Assembly (NCBI GenBank): GCA_965247035.1
Contig: CBDFGJ010000003.1
Coordinates: 186,001 to 250,000 of the forward strand
Origin: Azophilus sp965247035
GTDB lineage: Bacteria > Pseudomonadota > Gammaproteobacteria > Pseudomonadales > Azotimanducaceae
Direction: 5' to 3'
DNA length: 64,000 bases
Numbering within the stretch: the stretch's first letter is position 1; every line of letters starts with the position of its first letter. Shown piece after piece: positions 52,293 through 60,050 of this stretch. Under the pieces are notes generated by a model, which saw only the letters and a program-made list of their open reading frames with translations, did not search any database and was not told where the DNA came from. A program made the position numbers and the translations under genes.

Positions 52293-53708
52293 ATGAACTC
52301 GTCCACCACGCCCTTGGTCGTCGATGTCGGCGGTACGCTGGTCGCCGGAGATCTGCTGATTGAGGGTGCCGTCCGGCTGCTCGCCGCCTCCCCGCTCAGG
52401 CTCCTTGCCCTGCCCTTCTGGCTCGCCGGCGGACGCGCGGCGCTGAAGCGCAGAATCGCAGAGATGGCACCGCTTCCGCCCTCAACGCTGGTGCTGAACC
52501 CGGCAGTGCTTGAGGAGATCGCCAACGCCCAAGCCGCGGGACGCGATGTCTGGCTGGCCTCAGCCGCTGACGGGCTGGCCGTTGCTCCGCTTGCCGAGGC
52601 CGTGGGTGCAATGGGCTCTATCGCCTCGGATGGGCGCACCAATTTGGCCGGCGAGACCAAGGCCGCTGCCTTGGTGGAGCGCTTCGGCGAGCGCGGGTTC
52701 GACTACATCGGCAACGAGCGGCGCGACTTGGCGGTTTGGAAGCGCACACGACGCGCCATCGGTGTCGGACTCCCCGCCCGCCTCGTTCGGAAAGTGCGCG
52801 CATTGGATCAAGACGCCCTGCTTCTACCCGGACTCGGCGGCGGGCCGCTTGATTGCCTCCGATCCTTGCGCCCGCACCAATGGGTCAAGAACCTGCTCGT
52901 GTTCGCACCCCTCGTCGCCGCGCACGAGACCGCTGCCGGGCCGTATCTGACGGCGGCCGGGATGTTCGCGGCGCTCTCGGCCTGCGCATCGAGCGCGTAC
53001 CTGCTCAACGACCTGTTCGACCTCTCCCACGACCGCGGACACCCGAGCAAGCGCCTCCGTCCGATGGCGGCGGGGAAGGTGCCGTTGCTGCCCATGGCAT
53101 GCCTCGGCGCGGTGCTGGCGGCGGTGGGACCCGCCTTGGCCTTCCAGCTTTCCAGAGAGGGAGGGCTCTGCGTGCTACTCTACCTTGTCGTGACCGTGGC
53201 CTACTCGCTGTCGCTGAAGCGCAGGCTGCTGGTCGATGTCCTGACGCTCGCCGCGCTCTACATGGCGCGCGTTCTCGCCGGAGGGATGGCGGTTTCGGTG
53301 CCGTTGTCCCCTTGGTTCCTTGCCTTCTTCATGTTCGCGTTCTTCGCTCTGGCCATCGTCAAGCGACAGAGCGAGCTGCAGGCGCTGCGCGAGCCCGGTC
53401 GGAGCGCAGCCGGGCGCGCTTGGCGCACCGACGATCTCCCGGTGCTGGCGGCGCTTGGCGCTGCAGCCAGCCTTGCCTCGGCGCTCGTCTTCGCGCTGTA
53501 CATCCAGAGCCCGGAAGTGAGCGCGCGGTATAGCCAGCCGGAGCTTCTGTGGCCGATCGGCCTACTGCTGGTCTACTGGCTGGGGCGCATGACGCTGCTC
53601 TCCCACCGCGGGGCGGTGGACGACGACCCCATCGTGTTCGCACTGCGGGACCGCGCCACTTGGCTGGTCGGCGCGGGGATCCTCGCCACGTTCGGGGCGG
53701 CGCTATGA
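52293..53708 (+). CDS. HAD-UbiA fusion prenyltransferase (decaprenyl-phosphate phosphoribosyltransferase type)
   Basis: 471 residues. The N-terminal ~190 residues are a HAD-like domain: motif I reads 'LVVDVGGTL', so the nucleophile D11 is kept but the second catalytic Asp is Gly13, and phosphatase activity is doubtful. The C-terminal UbiA domain has about seven to nine membrane helices, with the first Asp-rich motif 'NDLFDLSHDRGHPSKRLRPM' and 'VAYSLSLKRRLLVDV'. Relatives make prenyl-phospho-ribose for arabinose-containing glycans, with DprE1/DprE2 as next enzymes. Remains of a DprE1-like gene lie directly downstream. Start ATG at 52293 has AGGGAG upstream. Confidence 0.82.
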   Translation: MNSSTTPLVVDVGGTLVAGDLLIEGAVRLLAASPLRLLALPFWLAGGRAALKRRIAEMAPLPPSTLVLNPAVLEEIANAQAAGRDVWLASAADGLAVAPLAEAVGAMGSIASDGRTNLAGETKAAALVERFGERGFDYIGNERRDLAVWKRTRRAIGVGLPARLVRKVRALDQDALLLPGLGGGPLDCLRSLRPHQWVKNLLVFAPLVAAHETAAGPYLTAAGMFAALSACASSAYLLNDLFDLSHDRGHPSKRLRPMAAGKVPLLPMACLGAVLAAVGPALAFQLSREGGLCVLLYLVVTVAYSLSLKRRLLVDVLTLAALYMARVLAGGMAVSVPLSPWFLAFFMFAFFALAIVKRQSELQALREPGRSAAGRAWRTDDLPVLAALGAAASLASALVFALYIQSPEVSARYSQPELLWPIGLLLVYWLGRMTLLSHRGAVDDDPIVFALRDRATWLVGAGILATFGAAL

Positions 53709-53805
53709 TGATGGCCGTGGAGTCCGCAGCACTCTAACACCCTCCACCACGGCGGGTGCGGGTGCGTAGCGAGACGCTTCCGGCACACTTCGACCGGTTC
53801 TGCTT

Positions 53806-54040
53806 CCTCTTGACCGGGTCGAAGCGTGGAACCGCCCCTACAGGTGGCGGGGTTTCGTGCAATACCAGTGCGTGCCGACCAAGGCCAAGGCGGCGCTGGC
53901 CTCGCCGCCCTACTTGAGCGGGCCGCCGCGGCCGGTCAAGGCTCGTTCCTCGACGTGCTCAAGCTGTTCGAACCCGCGGAGAATGGCCTGCTGTCCTTGC
54001 CGATGGGGGCTACACGCTGGCGCTCGGCTTTTCGATGCAG
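53806..54040 (+). pseudogene. Remnant of a DprE1-like FAD oxidase
   Basis: Three frames in turn give 'PLDRVEAWNRPYRWRGFVQ' with 'YQCVPTKAK', then 'GLAALLERAAAAGQGSFLDV' with 'LKLFEPAENGLLSLPM', then 'GGYTLALGFSMQP'. Together these are the C-terminal part of decaprenylphosphoryl-ribose oxidase (DprE1-like). At least two frameshifts, and both the FAD-binding N-terminus and the last part are gone. It follows the HAD-UbiA gene, which is its expected pathway partner. Confidence 0.65.
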
Positions 54041-54381
54041 CCCGTGACGCGCGTTTTGGTCGAACACGGGCAATCGGGCGGACGCCTGAGGTTTAAGGCC
54101 TGTGCGGGCGCACACGCCTTTGAGGCTTTCAGCCCAGTCCAAGCCACATGGCGGGAGGGCGGGGAAGGGCGCCAGCGGGCGCGTTCAGGCATGGCCACCG
54201 CTTTGGGCGCTTTGCCTCCCCTTGATCGGCGCACAAAGCCCTAGCATCGCCCTGAGGGAGCTGGGGCCCACGCACGGGGTTCGAGCGGGCTCCGCCAACG
54301 CCCGCCCCATGCATGGCCGTCAACCGGCTTGACGTACGCGCCGAAAGCTCATCGGAACATCCCCCGACGACGCCAAAGCGG
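54041..54381. other. Intergenic gap, no gene recognised
   Basis: GC-rich sequence between the oxidase remnant and the convergent LRR gene. Open frames exist on both strands, but none shows a recognisable motif or ribosome-binding site. No terminator was seen. Confidence 0.4.
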
Positions 54382-57300
54382 CTAGTCGTCGTCGGTGACC
54401 GTCACCGACGCGAAGGCTTTGGTTCCGTCGCCAAGGCTGTAAAGCGTCGTATCTGCGCCTCCAGTCGGCGTTGGCGCCGGCAGCAGCTGCACGAGCACCG
54501 CGCCGTCCAGCTCATTTTCCGAATCAGCTATTGTGCGCACTGTCAGCGTGGCTGTGCTGTCCCCGATCTGAAACATCACGCTCGTCTCCCCTTGGTTGTC
54601 CGGCGTGACCATCGCTTCGGGCGCGTACACGAACACCCCCACTGCCAGCGCTTCGGTCGCCGCGCTCGCGAGCGTCAGCGTGAACTCCGCAGGAGACCCT
54701 TCAACCACCGAATCCGTGACCGGTTCAATGGTCGCCAGCGGACCGGGGTTGTAGTCGTCGTTGTCGGTGATCGTCGCTGTCGCGGTCATTGGGACGACAG
54801 GGGTGTACGCCGCGGTGTCGGTCAAGGTCACGGTCACCGTGCTGTCGGCCTCATTCTCATCATCATTCACTGTGCGCAAGATCAGCGAGGCCGTGGGGGA
54901 GAAGTGGGTAAACATCACCGTCACCTGGGACGTCCCGGCGGCAAGCATGTCCTCGGTCTCGGACACGTCCACCGTCACTTCCAGTGTTTCGGTTGTGGGC
55001 ACCTCGCTCGTGCGCCCCAGCGGGCTCTGGCGCGTCAGAACGAATACCACACTGGTCCCTTCCGACACATTCGCGCGCTCCGCGTGCGCCGAAATCGTCA
55101 CCTCGGGCGCATCGTCGTCGGTGACCGTCACAGACGCGTAGCTTTCGGCGGCACTTCCGCGGCTGTAAAGCCTCGGATCGTCGGCATCCAGCACCAGCTC
55201 CACGGTCAACCTGCTGCTGTTCTCATTTATCCGATCATCCTCTGTGGGCACGATCATCATGGTCGTCGTTTGCCCGTCCGGAAACGGCACGGCCGTCACC
55301 CCTTTGTGGCCATCCGCAACCATACCTCCGGTCTCGGACACGACCACCGTCACGTCCAGCGGTCCGGTCGTCGTGCGAGTCAGCGTGAACTCCGCATTGC
55401 TGCCTTCCAGCACAGTCACAGGCAAGCGATCCGCCCGGCCCACGTTGGACGTCTCAATAATCGTCACAAGGCGATGTATTGGACAATTCGGATCCGATGA
55501 TGTGTCCGGATCCGATGTGCAAATCCTTAGACCCGGCGGAATAAATAGCACCGTGACCCCACCGGCGCGCAGGGACGGTATGGCCGTGTCTATGGACGTC
55601 GAGTCCAGAGGGTTGGCCAGAAGATTCAGCATCGTCAGTGCGGTCAGAGATAACAGCGGGTTGATGTTGGTTATTGCGTTGAAGCTAAGATCCAGCGTCT
55701 CCAGGCTGTCCAGGCCCGACACGACTGGGATACTGGATATCAGGTTGTCGTTAAGACGCAGGTCCGTCAGTGCGGTCAGAGATACCAGCGGGTCGATGCC
55801 GATTATTCTGTTGTGGCTAAGATCCAGCGTCTCCAGATTGGGCAGCGACGACAGACCGGTGAGCACACCGGAGCCGGTGGTTAATTGGTTGTTGCTAAGC
55901 ACCAAGTGCGTCAGCTGGTTGGAGGCCAGCCCGCCGAGATTGGTGACGGTGGGGGCTAGGCTGTTGTCAAGCTCCAGCCCCGCCAGATCGGTCAGACCGC
56001 TCAGCCATTGGAGGGAGCCGAGATTGTTGTTGTTAAGACTTAGGAACTTCAGGCGGGTCAGCCCCCCCAGCAACATGCCGTCCGTGATATTGTTGCTGTC
56101 AAGAGACAGCACCCTCAGATTGGTCAGAGCCGCCAGATTTGGGAGGGTCGTGATATTGTTGCTGTCAAGAGACAGCACCCTCAGATTGGTCAGAGCCGCC
56201 AGATTTGGGAGGGTCGTGATATTGTTGCTGTCAAGAAGCAGCCTCCTCAGACTGCTCAGACCTATCAGCGGTGTGAGGTCGCTTATTCGGCTGTTGACAA
56301 GACGCAGCGTCATCAGGCCGGTGGCGAACTCCAGTCCGGTCAGGTCCGAGATGTCTGCGCCAAACGCATACAGAGCGAACAGCCCAGCCAAGTGCCCTTC
56401 GGTGACCGTATCGCTTGGCGCGAGTAGCTCGATTAGCGCGGTTGGCGCGATTGGCCCGATTAGCGCGGTTGGCTCGATTGGCGCCAAGCCCTCCGCTTCG
56501 CGCTCGGCGTTCGACGCTACGAGCGCGGCGTTCGACGCTGCGATCAAGGTGTTCGACGCTTCGCGCTGGGCTACGGCCGCGTCGTTCGACGCTGCGATCA
56601 AGATGTTCGACGCTTCGCGCTGGAGGTTCAACGCTCCGACGATCGCGGTCCGCAGGTTGGCGTCCAGAATTGTCACCGGGTCGTCCGCCGTCTGCAACAG
56701 CGCCAGCGGCGGCGGCGGCACCAACTCTAACTGCAGATCCAGCCACTGCATCAGCGCCGGCGGCGGGGTCAGCGGCGGCAGGGCCAGCGGCGAAGATGGC
56801 CGTTGCGCCGACTGCGGAGGGGCCGGTGGAGAGGGCGGCTGCTCACCCGGCGCGGCGAGCGTGATCCCGGAGGCGACCAGCGGAGCGGCGTCGGCTGCAT
56901 CGTAGGGGTTGCCGAGCAAGCTCAGGTAGTCGCCGGCGTCGAGGCCCGGGTTGTCCAGCAGCGGCGAAATGTCTTTGATCCTGTTGTTGGCCAAGGCCAG
57001 CCACGACAGTTCGGTCAGGCCGTCCAAGGCGGAGACGTCCTCGATGTCGTTGTTGGCCAAGGACAGCAGCTCCAGTTCAGCCAAGCCGGCCAAGGGGGCG
57101 ATGTCGGCCAAGCAGTTATTCCTGGCCGGCGGCGGGCAGTTGCCGTGCAGGTGCAGGTGGGTGAGCCCGTCCAGCCCGGCCAGCGGCGAGAGGTCGAGGA
57201 CGCGGTTGCCGGAGAGGTCGAGCCAGCGCAGTGCGGCCAAGCCGGCCAAGGGTGAGATGTCTTGGACCCGGTTGTCGCCGAGGATGAGGGTGCGCAGCCG

Positions 57301-57777
57301 GGTCAGCCCGGCCAGTGGCGAGAGGTCGGAGATCAAGTTGCCTTCGAGGTGCAGGGTTGTGAGGTTGACGGCGAATTCGAGGCCCGAGAGGTTGCGGATG
57401 CCGTGGTAGTCGGCGGACAGGGTTTGCAGGGAGGCCATGTCGGCCTCGGTGATGGCGCTGCCGGGCTGCTTGTCGAGCAGTTGTTTGAGGATGGCGGTTC
57501 GGAGGTTCGGGTCCGGAACCTGCACTGTTTGTGCGGCGGCCAACTGACCGAGCGCGAGGACGGCGAGGGCGAGGGCGAGTTGGGCTAGTCGGCGGGCCGT
57601 GCGCGTGAGCGGGGACGGGCTGCGCGGCTGGACGCCGACGGCATGGAGTGCCTCAGGCGCATGGCGCTGGGACCGCCCCTGACGCCAACCCGCACCGCCC
57701 TGCAGGGGCAGCGCGGCCACGGGAGTTGGGGCGCTGCTGGGTTGCGTCGTACGGGAATGTTGTCCGAGTCGCGTCAT
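54382..57777 (-). CDS. Secreted leucine-rich-repeat and Calx-beta protein
   Basis: 1131 residues from the ATG at 57777 (GGAG 10 bases upstream; the open frame extends to 58128). A long basic lead precedes a signal helix ('LAQLALALAVLALGQLAAAQ'). Two LRR blocks (about residues 90-300 and 430-730; repeats such as 'LTTLHLEGNLISDLSPLAGL', 'LETLDLSHNRIIGIDPL') are separated by a Pro-rich linker and an Ala/Ser/Asn-rich low-complexity segment ('EASNTLIAASNAALVASNAE'). Three Calx-beta domains follow, each ending 'SVTVTDDD' or 'ITDNDD'. The LRR/Calx-beta pairing suggests a calcium-binding adhesion or host-interaction protein. No autotransporter or sorting signal at the C-terminus is visible. Confidence 0.85.
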   Translation of the reverse strand: MTRLGQHSRTTQPSSAPTPVAALPLQGGAGWRQGRSQRHAPEALHAVGVQPRSPSPLTRTARRLAQLALALAVLALGQLAAAQTVQVPDPNLRTAILKQLLDKQPGSAITEADMASLQTLSADYHGIRNLSGLEFAVNLTTLHLEGNLISDLSPLAGLTRLRTLILGDNRVQDISPLAGLAALRWLDLSGNRVLDLSPLAGLDGLTHLHLHGNCPPPARNNCLADIAPLAGLAELELLSLANNDIEDVSALDGLTELSWLALANNRIKDISPLLDNPGLDAGDYLSLLGNPYDAADAAPLVASGITLAAPGEQPPSPPAPPQSAQRPSSPLALPPLTPPPALMQWLDLQLELVPPPPLALLQTADDPVTILDANLRTAIVGALNLQREASNILIAASNDAAVAQREASNTLIAASNAALVASNAEREAEGLAPIEPTALIGPIAPTALIELLAPSDTVTEGHLAGLFALYAFGADISDLTGLEFATGLMTLRLVNSRISDLTPLIGLSSLRRLLLDSNNITTLPNLAALTNLRVLSLDSNNITTLPNLAALTNLRVLSLDSNNITDGMLLGGLTRLKFLSLNNNNLGSLQWLSGLTDLAGLELDNSLAPTVTNLGGLASNQLTHLVLSNNQLTTGSGVLTGLSSLPNLETLDLSHNRIIGIDPLVSLTALTDLRLNDNLISSIPVVSGLDSLETLDLSFNAITNINPLLSLTALTMLNLLANPLDSTSIDTAIPSLRAGGVTVLFIPPGLRICTSDPDTSSDPNCPIHRLVTIIETSNVGRADRLPVTVLEGSNAEFTLTRTTTGPLDVTVVVSETGGMVADGHKGVTAVPFPDGQTTTMMIVPTEDDRINENSSRLTVELVLDADDPRLYSRGSAAESYASVTVTDDDAPEVTISAHAERANVSEGTSVVFVLTRQSPLGRTSEVPTTETLEVTVDVSETEDMLAAGTSQVTVMFTHFSPTASLILRTVNDDENEADSTVTVTLTDTAAYTPVVPMTATATITDNDDYNPGPLATIEPVTDSVVEGSPAEFTLTLASAATEALAVGVFVYAPEAMVTPDNQGETSVMFQIGDSTATLTVRTIADSENELDGAVLVQLLPAPTPTGGADTTLYSLGDGTKAFASVTVTDDD
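56084..56215. repeat. Exact tandem duplication of one 66-bp LRR unit
   Basis: Bases 56084-56149 and 56150-56215 are identical or nearly so over 66 bp, one 22-residue LRR unit ('SNNITTLPNLAALTNLRVLS'). The start of a third, diverged copy follows at 56216. This points to recent repeat gain. A second repeat-rich stretch at about 56440-56640 is made of short TTCGACGCT(T/G)CG units. Confidence 0.85.
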
Positions 57778-57862
57778 GGCATGGATTCTCCACAAGCCTG
57801 ATTTTATTGGACGGCGGGCCGAGGCTTGTCGGCTGCTGTCACCCGCCGCTGTGCTGTAAGGC

Positions 57863-57892
57863 ATTGTAAGGGAGCCCAAAATCAAAAAGCAA
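57863..57892 (-). promoter_or_regulatory. Putative sigma-70 promoter of the LRR gene
   Basis: On the minus strand TTGCTT (57892-57887) and TACAAT (57868-57863) are separated by 18 bp and lie about 86 bp before the ATG at 57777. It supports that start over the longer open frame. Predicted by eye only. Confidence 0.4.
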
Positions 57893-57961
57893 GCGGTGTT
57901 TGCGCGTTTGTGCGCACGGCGCGAGGTGGTGGCCCAATTTGAAGTCGCTGCATGACTATCA

Positions 57962-58395
57962 GGGGCTTGCTTGGCGGCGGCGATCATCCACGTCAAGGTC
58001 CGCTCCAACGCCACCGCCACTGACTTCCTCCACGAGGTCCGACAGCGCCTGCCGATCCGCTCGGCGCAGGTCGATGGCGGCTCCGGGTTCATGCAGGAAT
58101 TCGAGACCGCCTGCCGCGACGCCGGCATCCCCCTCCATGCCCTCCCGCCCCGCCGTCCCGACAGTCACGGCAGCGTCGAGCGCAGCAACCGCACCCTGCG
58201 CGCCGAGTTCCGGCCCGTCCACCGTGGCGACCTCCGGCGAAGTGAACCGAGCTCCGAACCGGTCTCTCCGCGACCACCACAAGGCCCGGCCCCACCATGC
58301 CCTCGGCTTGTTGGCTCCGGCCGAATTTCCGCGCAAGCTCTCTCTGGCTGCCTGATCGGAAAAATTCCGCAATGTACTGAGCCCGTACAGGGGGT
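57962..58395 (+). pseudogene. Decayed integrase-type transposase 3' end, with IS right end (copy R3)
   Basis: The first frame reads 'AAIIHVKVRSNATATDFLHE', 'QVDGGSGFMQEFETACRDAG' and 'PDSHGSVERSNRTLRAEF', an rve/DDE core with its second Asp and Glu. After a frameshift near 58240, 'HHKARPHHALGLLAPAEFPR', then 'KLSLAA' and stop (58355) finish the protein. The right end GTACTGAGCCCGTACAG follows. The N-terminal half is missing. This is the fullest relative of the short copies R1, R2 and R4. Confidence 0.75.
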
Positions 58396-58452
58396 GCTCC
58401 TTTCGGACAACAACGTTAGAATTGAATGCCCTACACTTCCAAGGAGCCACAG

Positions 58453-58806
58453 ATGACCTTTGTAGTGGGCGAAGCCTGCATCAAGTGCAAACTGACGGAT
58501 TGCGTTGAAGTTTGTCCGGTGGATTGTTTCTATGAAGGTCCTAACATGCTGGTCATTCACCCCGATGAATGCATTGACTGTGCCCTGTGCGAGCCGGAAT
58601 GCCCGGTGGAGGCCATCTTCTCTGAAGATGAGTTGCCGGAGGATCAGCAGGACTTCCTAGAAATCAATCAACGCTTGGCCGAGGTTTGGCCCAACATCAC
58701 GGAGTGTCAGGATCCGCCGTCGGATTCTGACAACTGGCGGGAAATCAAGGAAAAACGCCACCTGCTCGAAGCGGAGATATCGCCGGTGGCCAGTCGGACC
58801 TCTTGA
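58453..58806 (+). CDS. fdxA: 7Fe-8S ferredoxin FdxA
   Basis: A 117-residue ferredoxin. 'CIKCKLTDCVEVCPVDCF' supplies the [3Fe-4S]-type site and 'CIDCALCEPECPVEAI' the [4Fe-4S] site, followed by the typical C-terminal tail ('LEINQRLAEVWPNIT'). It carries electrons at low potential in the cytoplasm. AAGGAG lies six bases before the ATG at 58453. In gammaproteobacteria fdxA commonly lies just after mutS; here 7.8 kb of other genes come between. Two IS ends flank fdxA and the nlpD-like gene in opposite orientation. Confidence 0.95.
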   Translation: MTFVVGEACIKCKLTDCVEVCPVDCFYEGPNMLVIHPDECIDCALCEPECPVEAIFSEDELPEDQQDFLEINQRLAEVWPNITECQDPPSDSDNWREIKEKRHLLEAEISPVASRTS

Positions 58807-58879
58807 AACTCGCCTTGAAGCGGTGACCGAGGGTGCGTCGTAGCCGGTCTTGGCGGTGCGCGAACCTTTGCCGCCCGCC

Positions 58880-59605
58880 TTAGCGCAGCACCGACCTCGG
58901 GCTGATCGGCTCGCCGTTTCTGCGAATTTGGAAATGCACCGACCGAGCGGCGCGCCCATCTCGGTTGATGGCGGCGATGGCCTGACCCGCTTTGATGCGC
59001 TGCCCCTCTTTCACCGACAGGGGTTGATTGAGGCTGTAGGCGGAAAGGTATTGGGCGTTGTGCCGGACGATGACTAGCTGCTCGAAGCCAGCCAGCCCGG
59101 CACCGGCATAGACCACTTCGCCATCGCCAGCGCTGGTGATCTTTGAACCCGGCGCCAGGAAAAAGTCCAAACCCTTGTTGACGCCGCCAAATTCACCGAC
59201 CACCGGGCTTGAGGTTGGCCAACGCCAAGTGATTCCACTAGCTTGGCTGGAGCTTTGCCTTGGCTTGGCTGGGCTTCTGCGCGAAACCGGTTGAGGTGCC
59301 TTCGCCGCCACCGCCGGGCCGCGCAGCCGCAGTTTCATGCCCGGGTGGATCCGATACGGGGAACGCAGCCCGTTCAACCGTGCGAGGGTGCTGACGCTGA
59401 GGCCGGTGCGGCGGCCGATGCTGTACAGGGTGTCGCCTCGCTTGATCACATAGAAGCCCCGCCTCAAGGCGGACTTCGCGGACGCCGAGCCGGGCGAGCG
59501 CTCCGTCACACCTAGTGCGCCGAGAACGGCGCAACCGCCCAGGTTCAGCAAGGCCGCAGCCAGAACGCATGCGACGACTAGGCGAATGAAAAAACAAAAC
59601 CGCAT
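58880..59605 (-). CDS. nlpD: NlpD-like LysM/M23 lipoprotein
   Basis: 241 residues. The lipoprotein signal ends in the lipobox LGGC (Cys about residue 25). A LysM domain ('YVIKRGDTLYSIGRRTGLSV', 'IHPGMKLRLRG') binds peptidoglycan and a C-terminal M23 domain follows ('GLDFFLAPGSKITSAGDGEV', 'VYAGAGLAGFEQLVIVRHN', 'VHFQIRRNG'). The HxxxD zinc motif is replaced by 'KGLDFF', as in NlpD, which does not cut the wall itself but activates the amidase AmiC at division. Normally found near rpoS; rpoS is not in this window. Convergent with fdxA. Confidence 0.88.
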   Translation of the reverse strand: MRFCFFIRLVVACVLAAALLNLGGCAVLGALGVTERSPGSASAKSALRRGFYVIKRGDTLYSIGRRTGLSVSTLARLNGLRSPYRIHPGMKLRLRGPAVAAKAPQPVSRRSPAKPRQSSSQASGITWRWPTSSPVVGEFGGVNKGLDFFLAPGSKITSAGDGEVVYAGAGLAGFEQLVIVRHNAQYLSAYSLNQPLSVKEGQRIKAGQAIAAINRDGRAARSVHFQIRRNGEPISPRSVLR

Positions 59606-59714
59606 TTATAGTCAGCCAAGGCGGCCGCGTAAGGAGTAACCCACCAGCAAAAAAGACCAATTTGTTTCAGCGGTCAGTTAGGCGTTAGATAGCATCTTGA
59701 GAAGGAAGACGCAA

Positions 59715-59800
59715 GGTCTGTACGGACTCAGTACATTGCGGAATTTTCTCGTTCAGGCAGCGAGGGAGAGCTTGTCCGTGAATGCGGCCGGTGTCAACTA
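59715..59800 (-). repeat. Miniature IS end, copy R4
   Basis: Minus-strand reading gives L-T-P-A-A-F-T-D-K-L-S-L-A-A-stop and then GAGAAAATTCCGCAATGTACTG with TGTACGGACTCAG, the same right end as copy R3. It lies in inverted orientation to R3, so fdxA and nlpD sit between two inverted IS ends about 1.4 kb apart. Confidence 0.6.
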
Positions 59801-59870
59801 GGACCGAGCGAGAGTTCCGCCTACAATTCCGCTTAGGGAACAGATTTGTTTCTTGGGCCCCCGTACGGGA

Positions 59871-59979
59871 GAGTGGGCTTGGGGTGCCTACCTGCCGACA
59901 CACGGCCCCGTCGCTGTTCTGGAGGACGGGCGCAAGCACCAGCTTAACGCGCCGGCAAGTAAACGCCCCAAGCCCACTC
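59871..59979. repeat. MITE-like element, copy M3 (interior inverted)
   Basis: The ends are a perfect 14-bp inverted repeat, GAGTGGGCTTGGGG (59871-59884) and CCCCAAGCCCACTC (59966-59979). The interior matches copies M1 and M2 only as reverse complement, while the downstream flank (GAACCCACCACCAATCGGGCCTGTT) matches theirs in the direct orientation. So the segment between the inverted repeats is flipped relative to its flank. Confidence 0.75.
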
Positions 59980-60050
59980 TGAACCCACCACCAATCGGGC
60001 CTGTTCGGTTCAGATGAGCGCGACCGCGCAATGACTCAGAGACGTCAATT

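Noticed and set aside
55244..56905. 553-codon plus-strand open frame opposite the LRR gene
   Set aside because: It is the complement of repetitive LRR coding sequence, is low in complexity and has no known domain.
54382..58128. Longer form of the LRR protein starting at 58128
   Set aside because: The extra 117 codons lack a signal, overlap a transposase remnant on the other strand, and a promoter-like pair and GGAG support the ATG at 57777.
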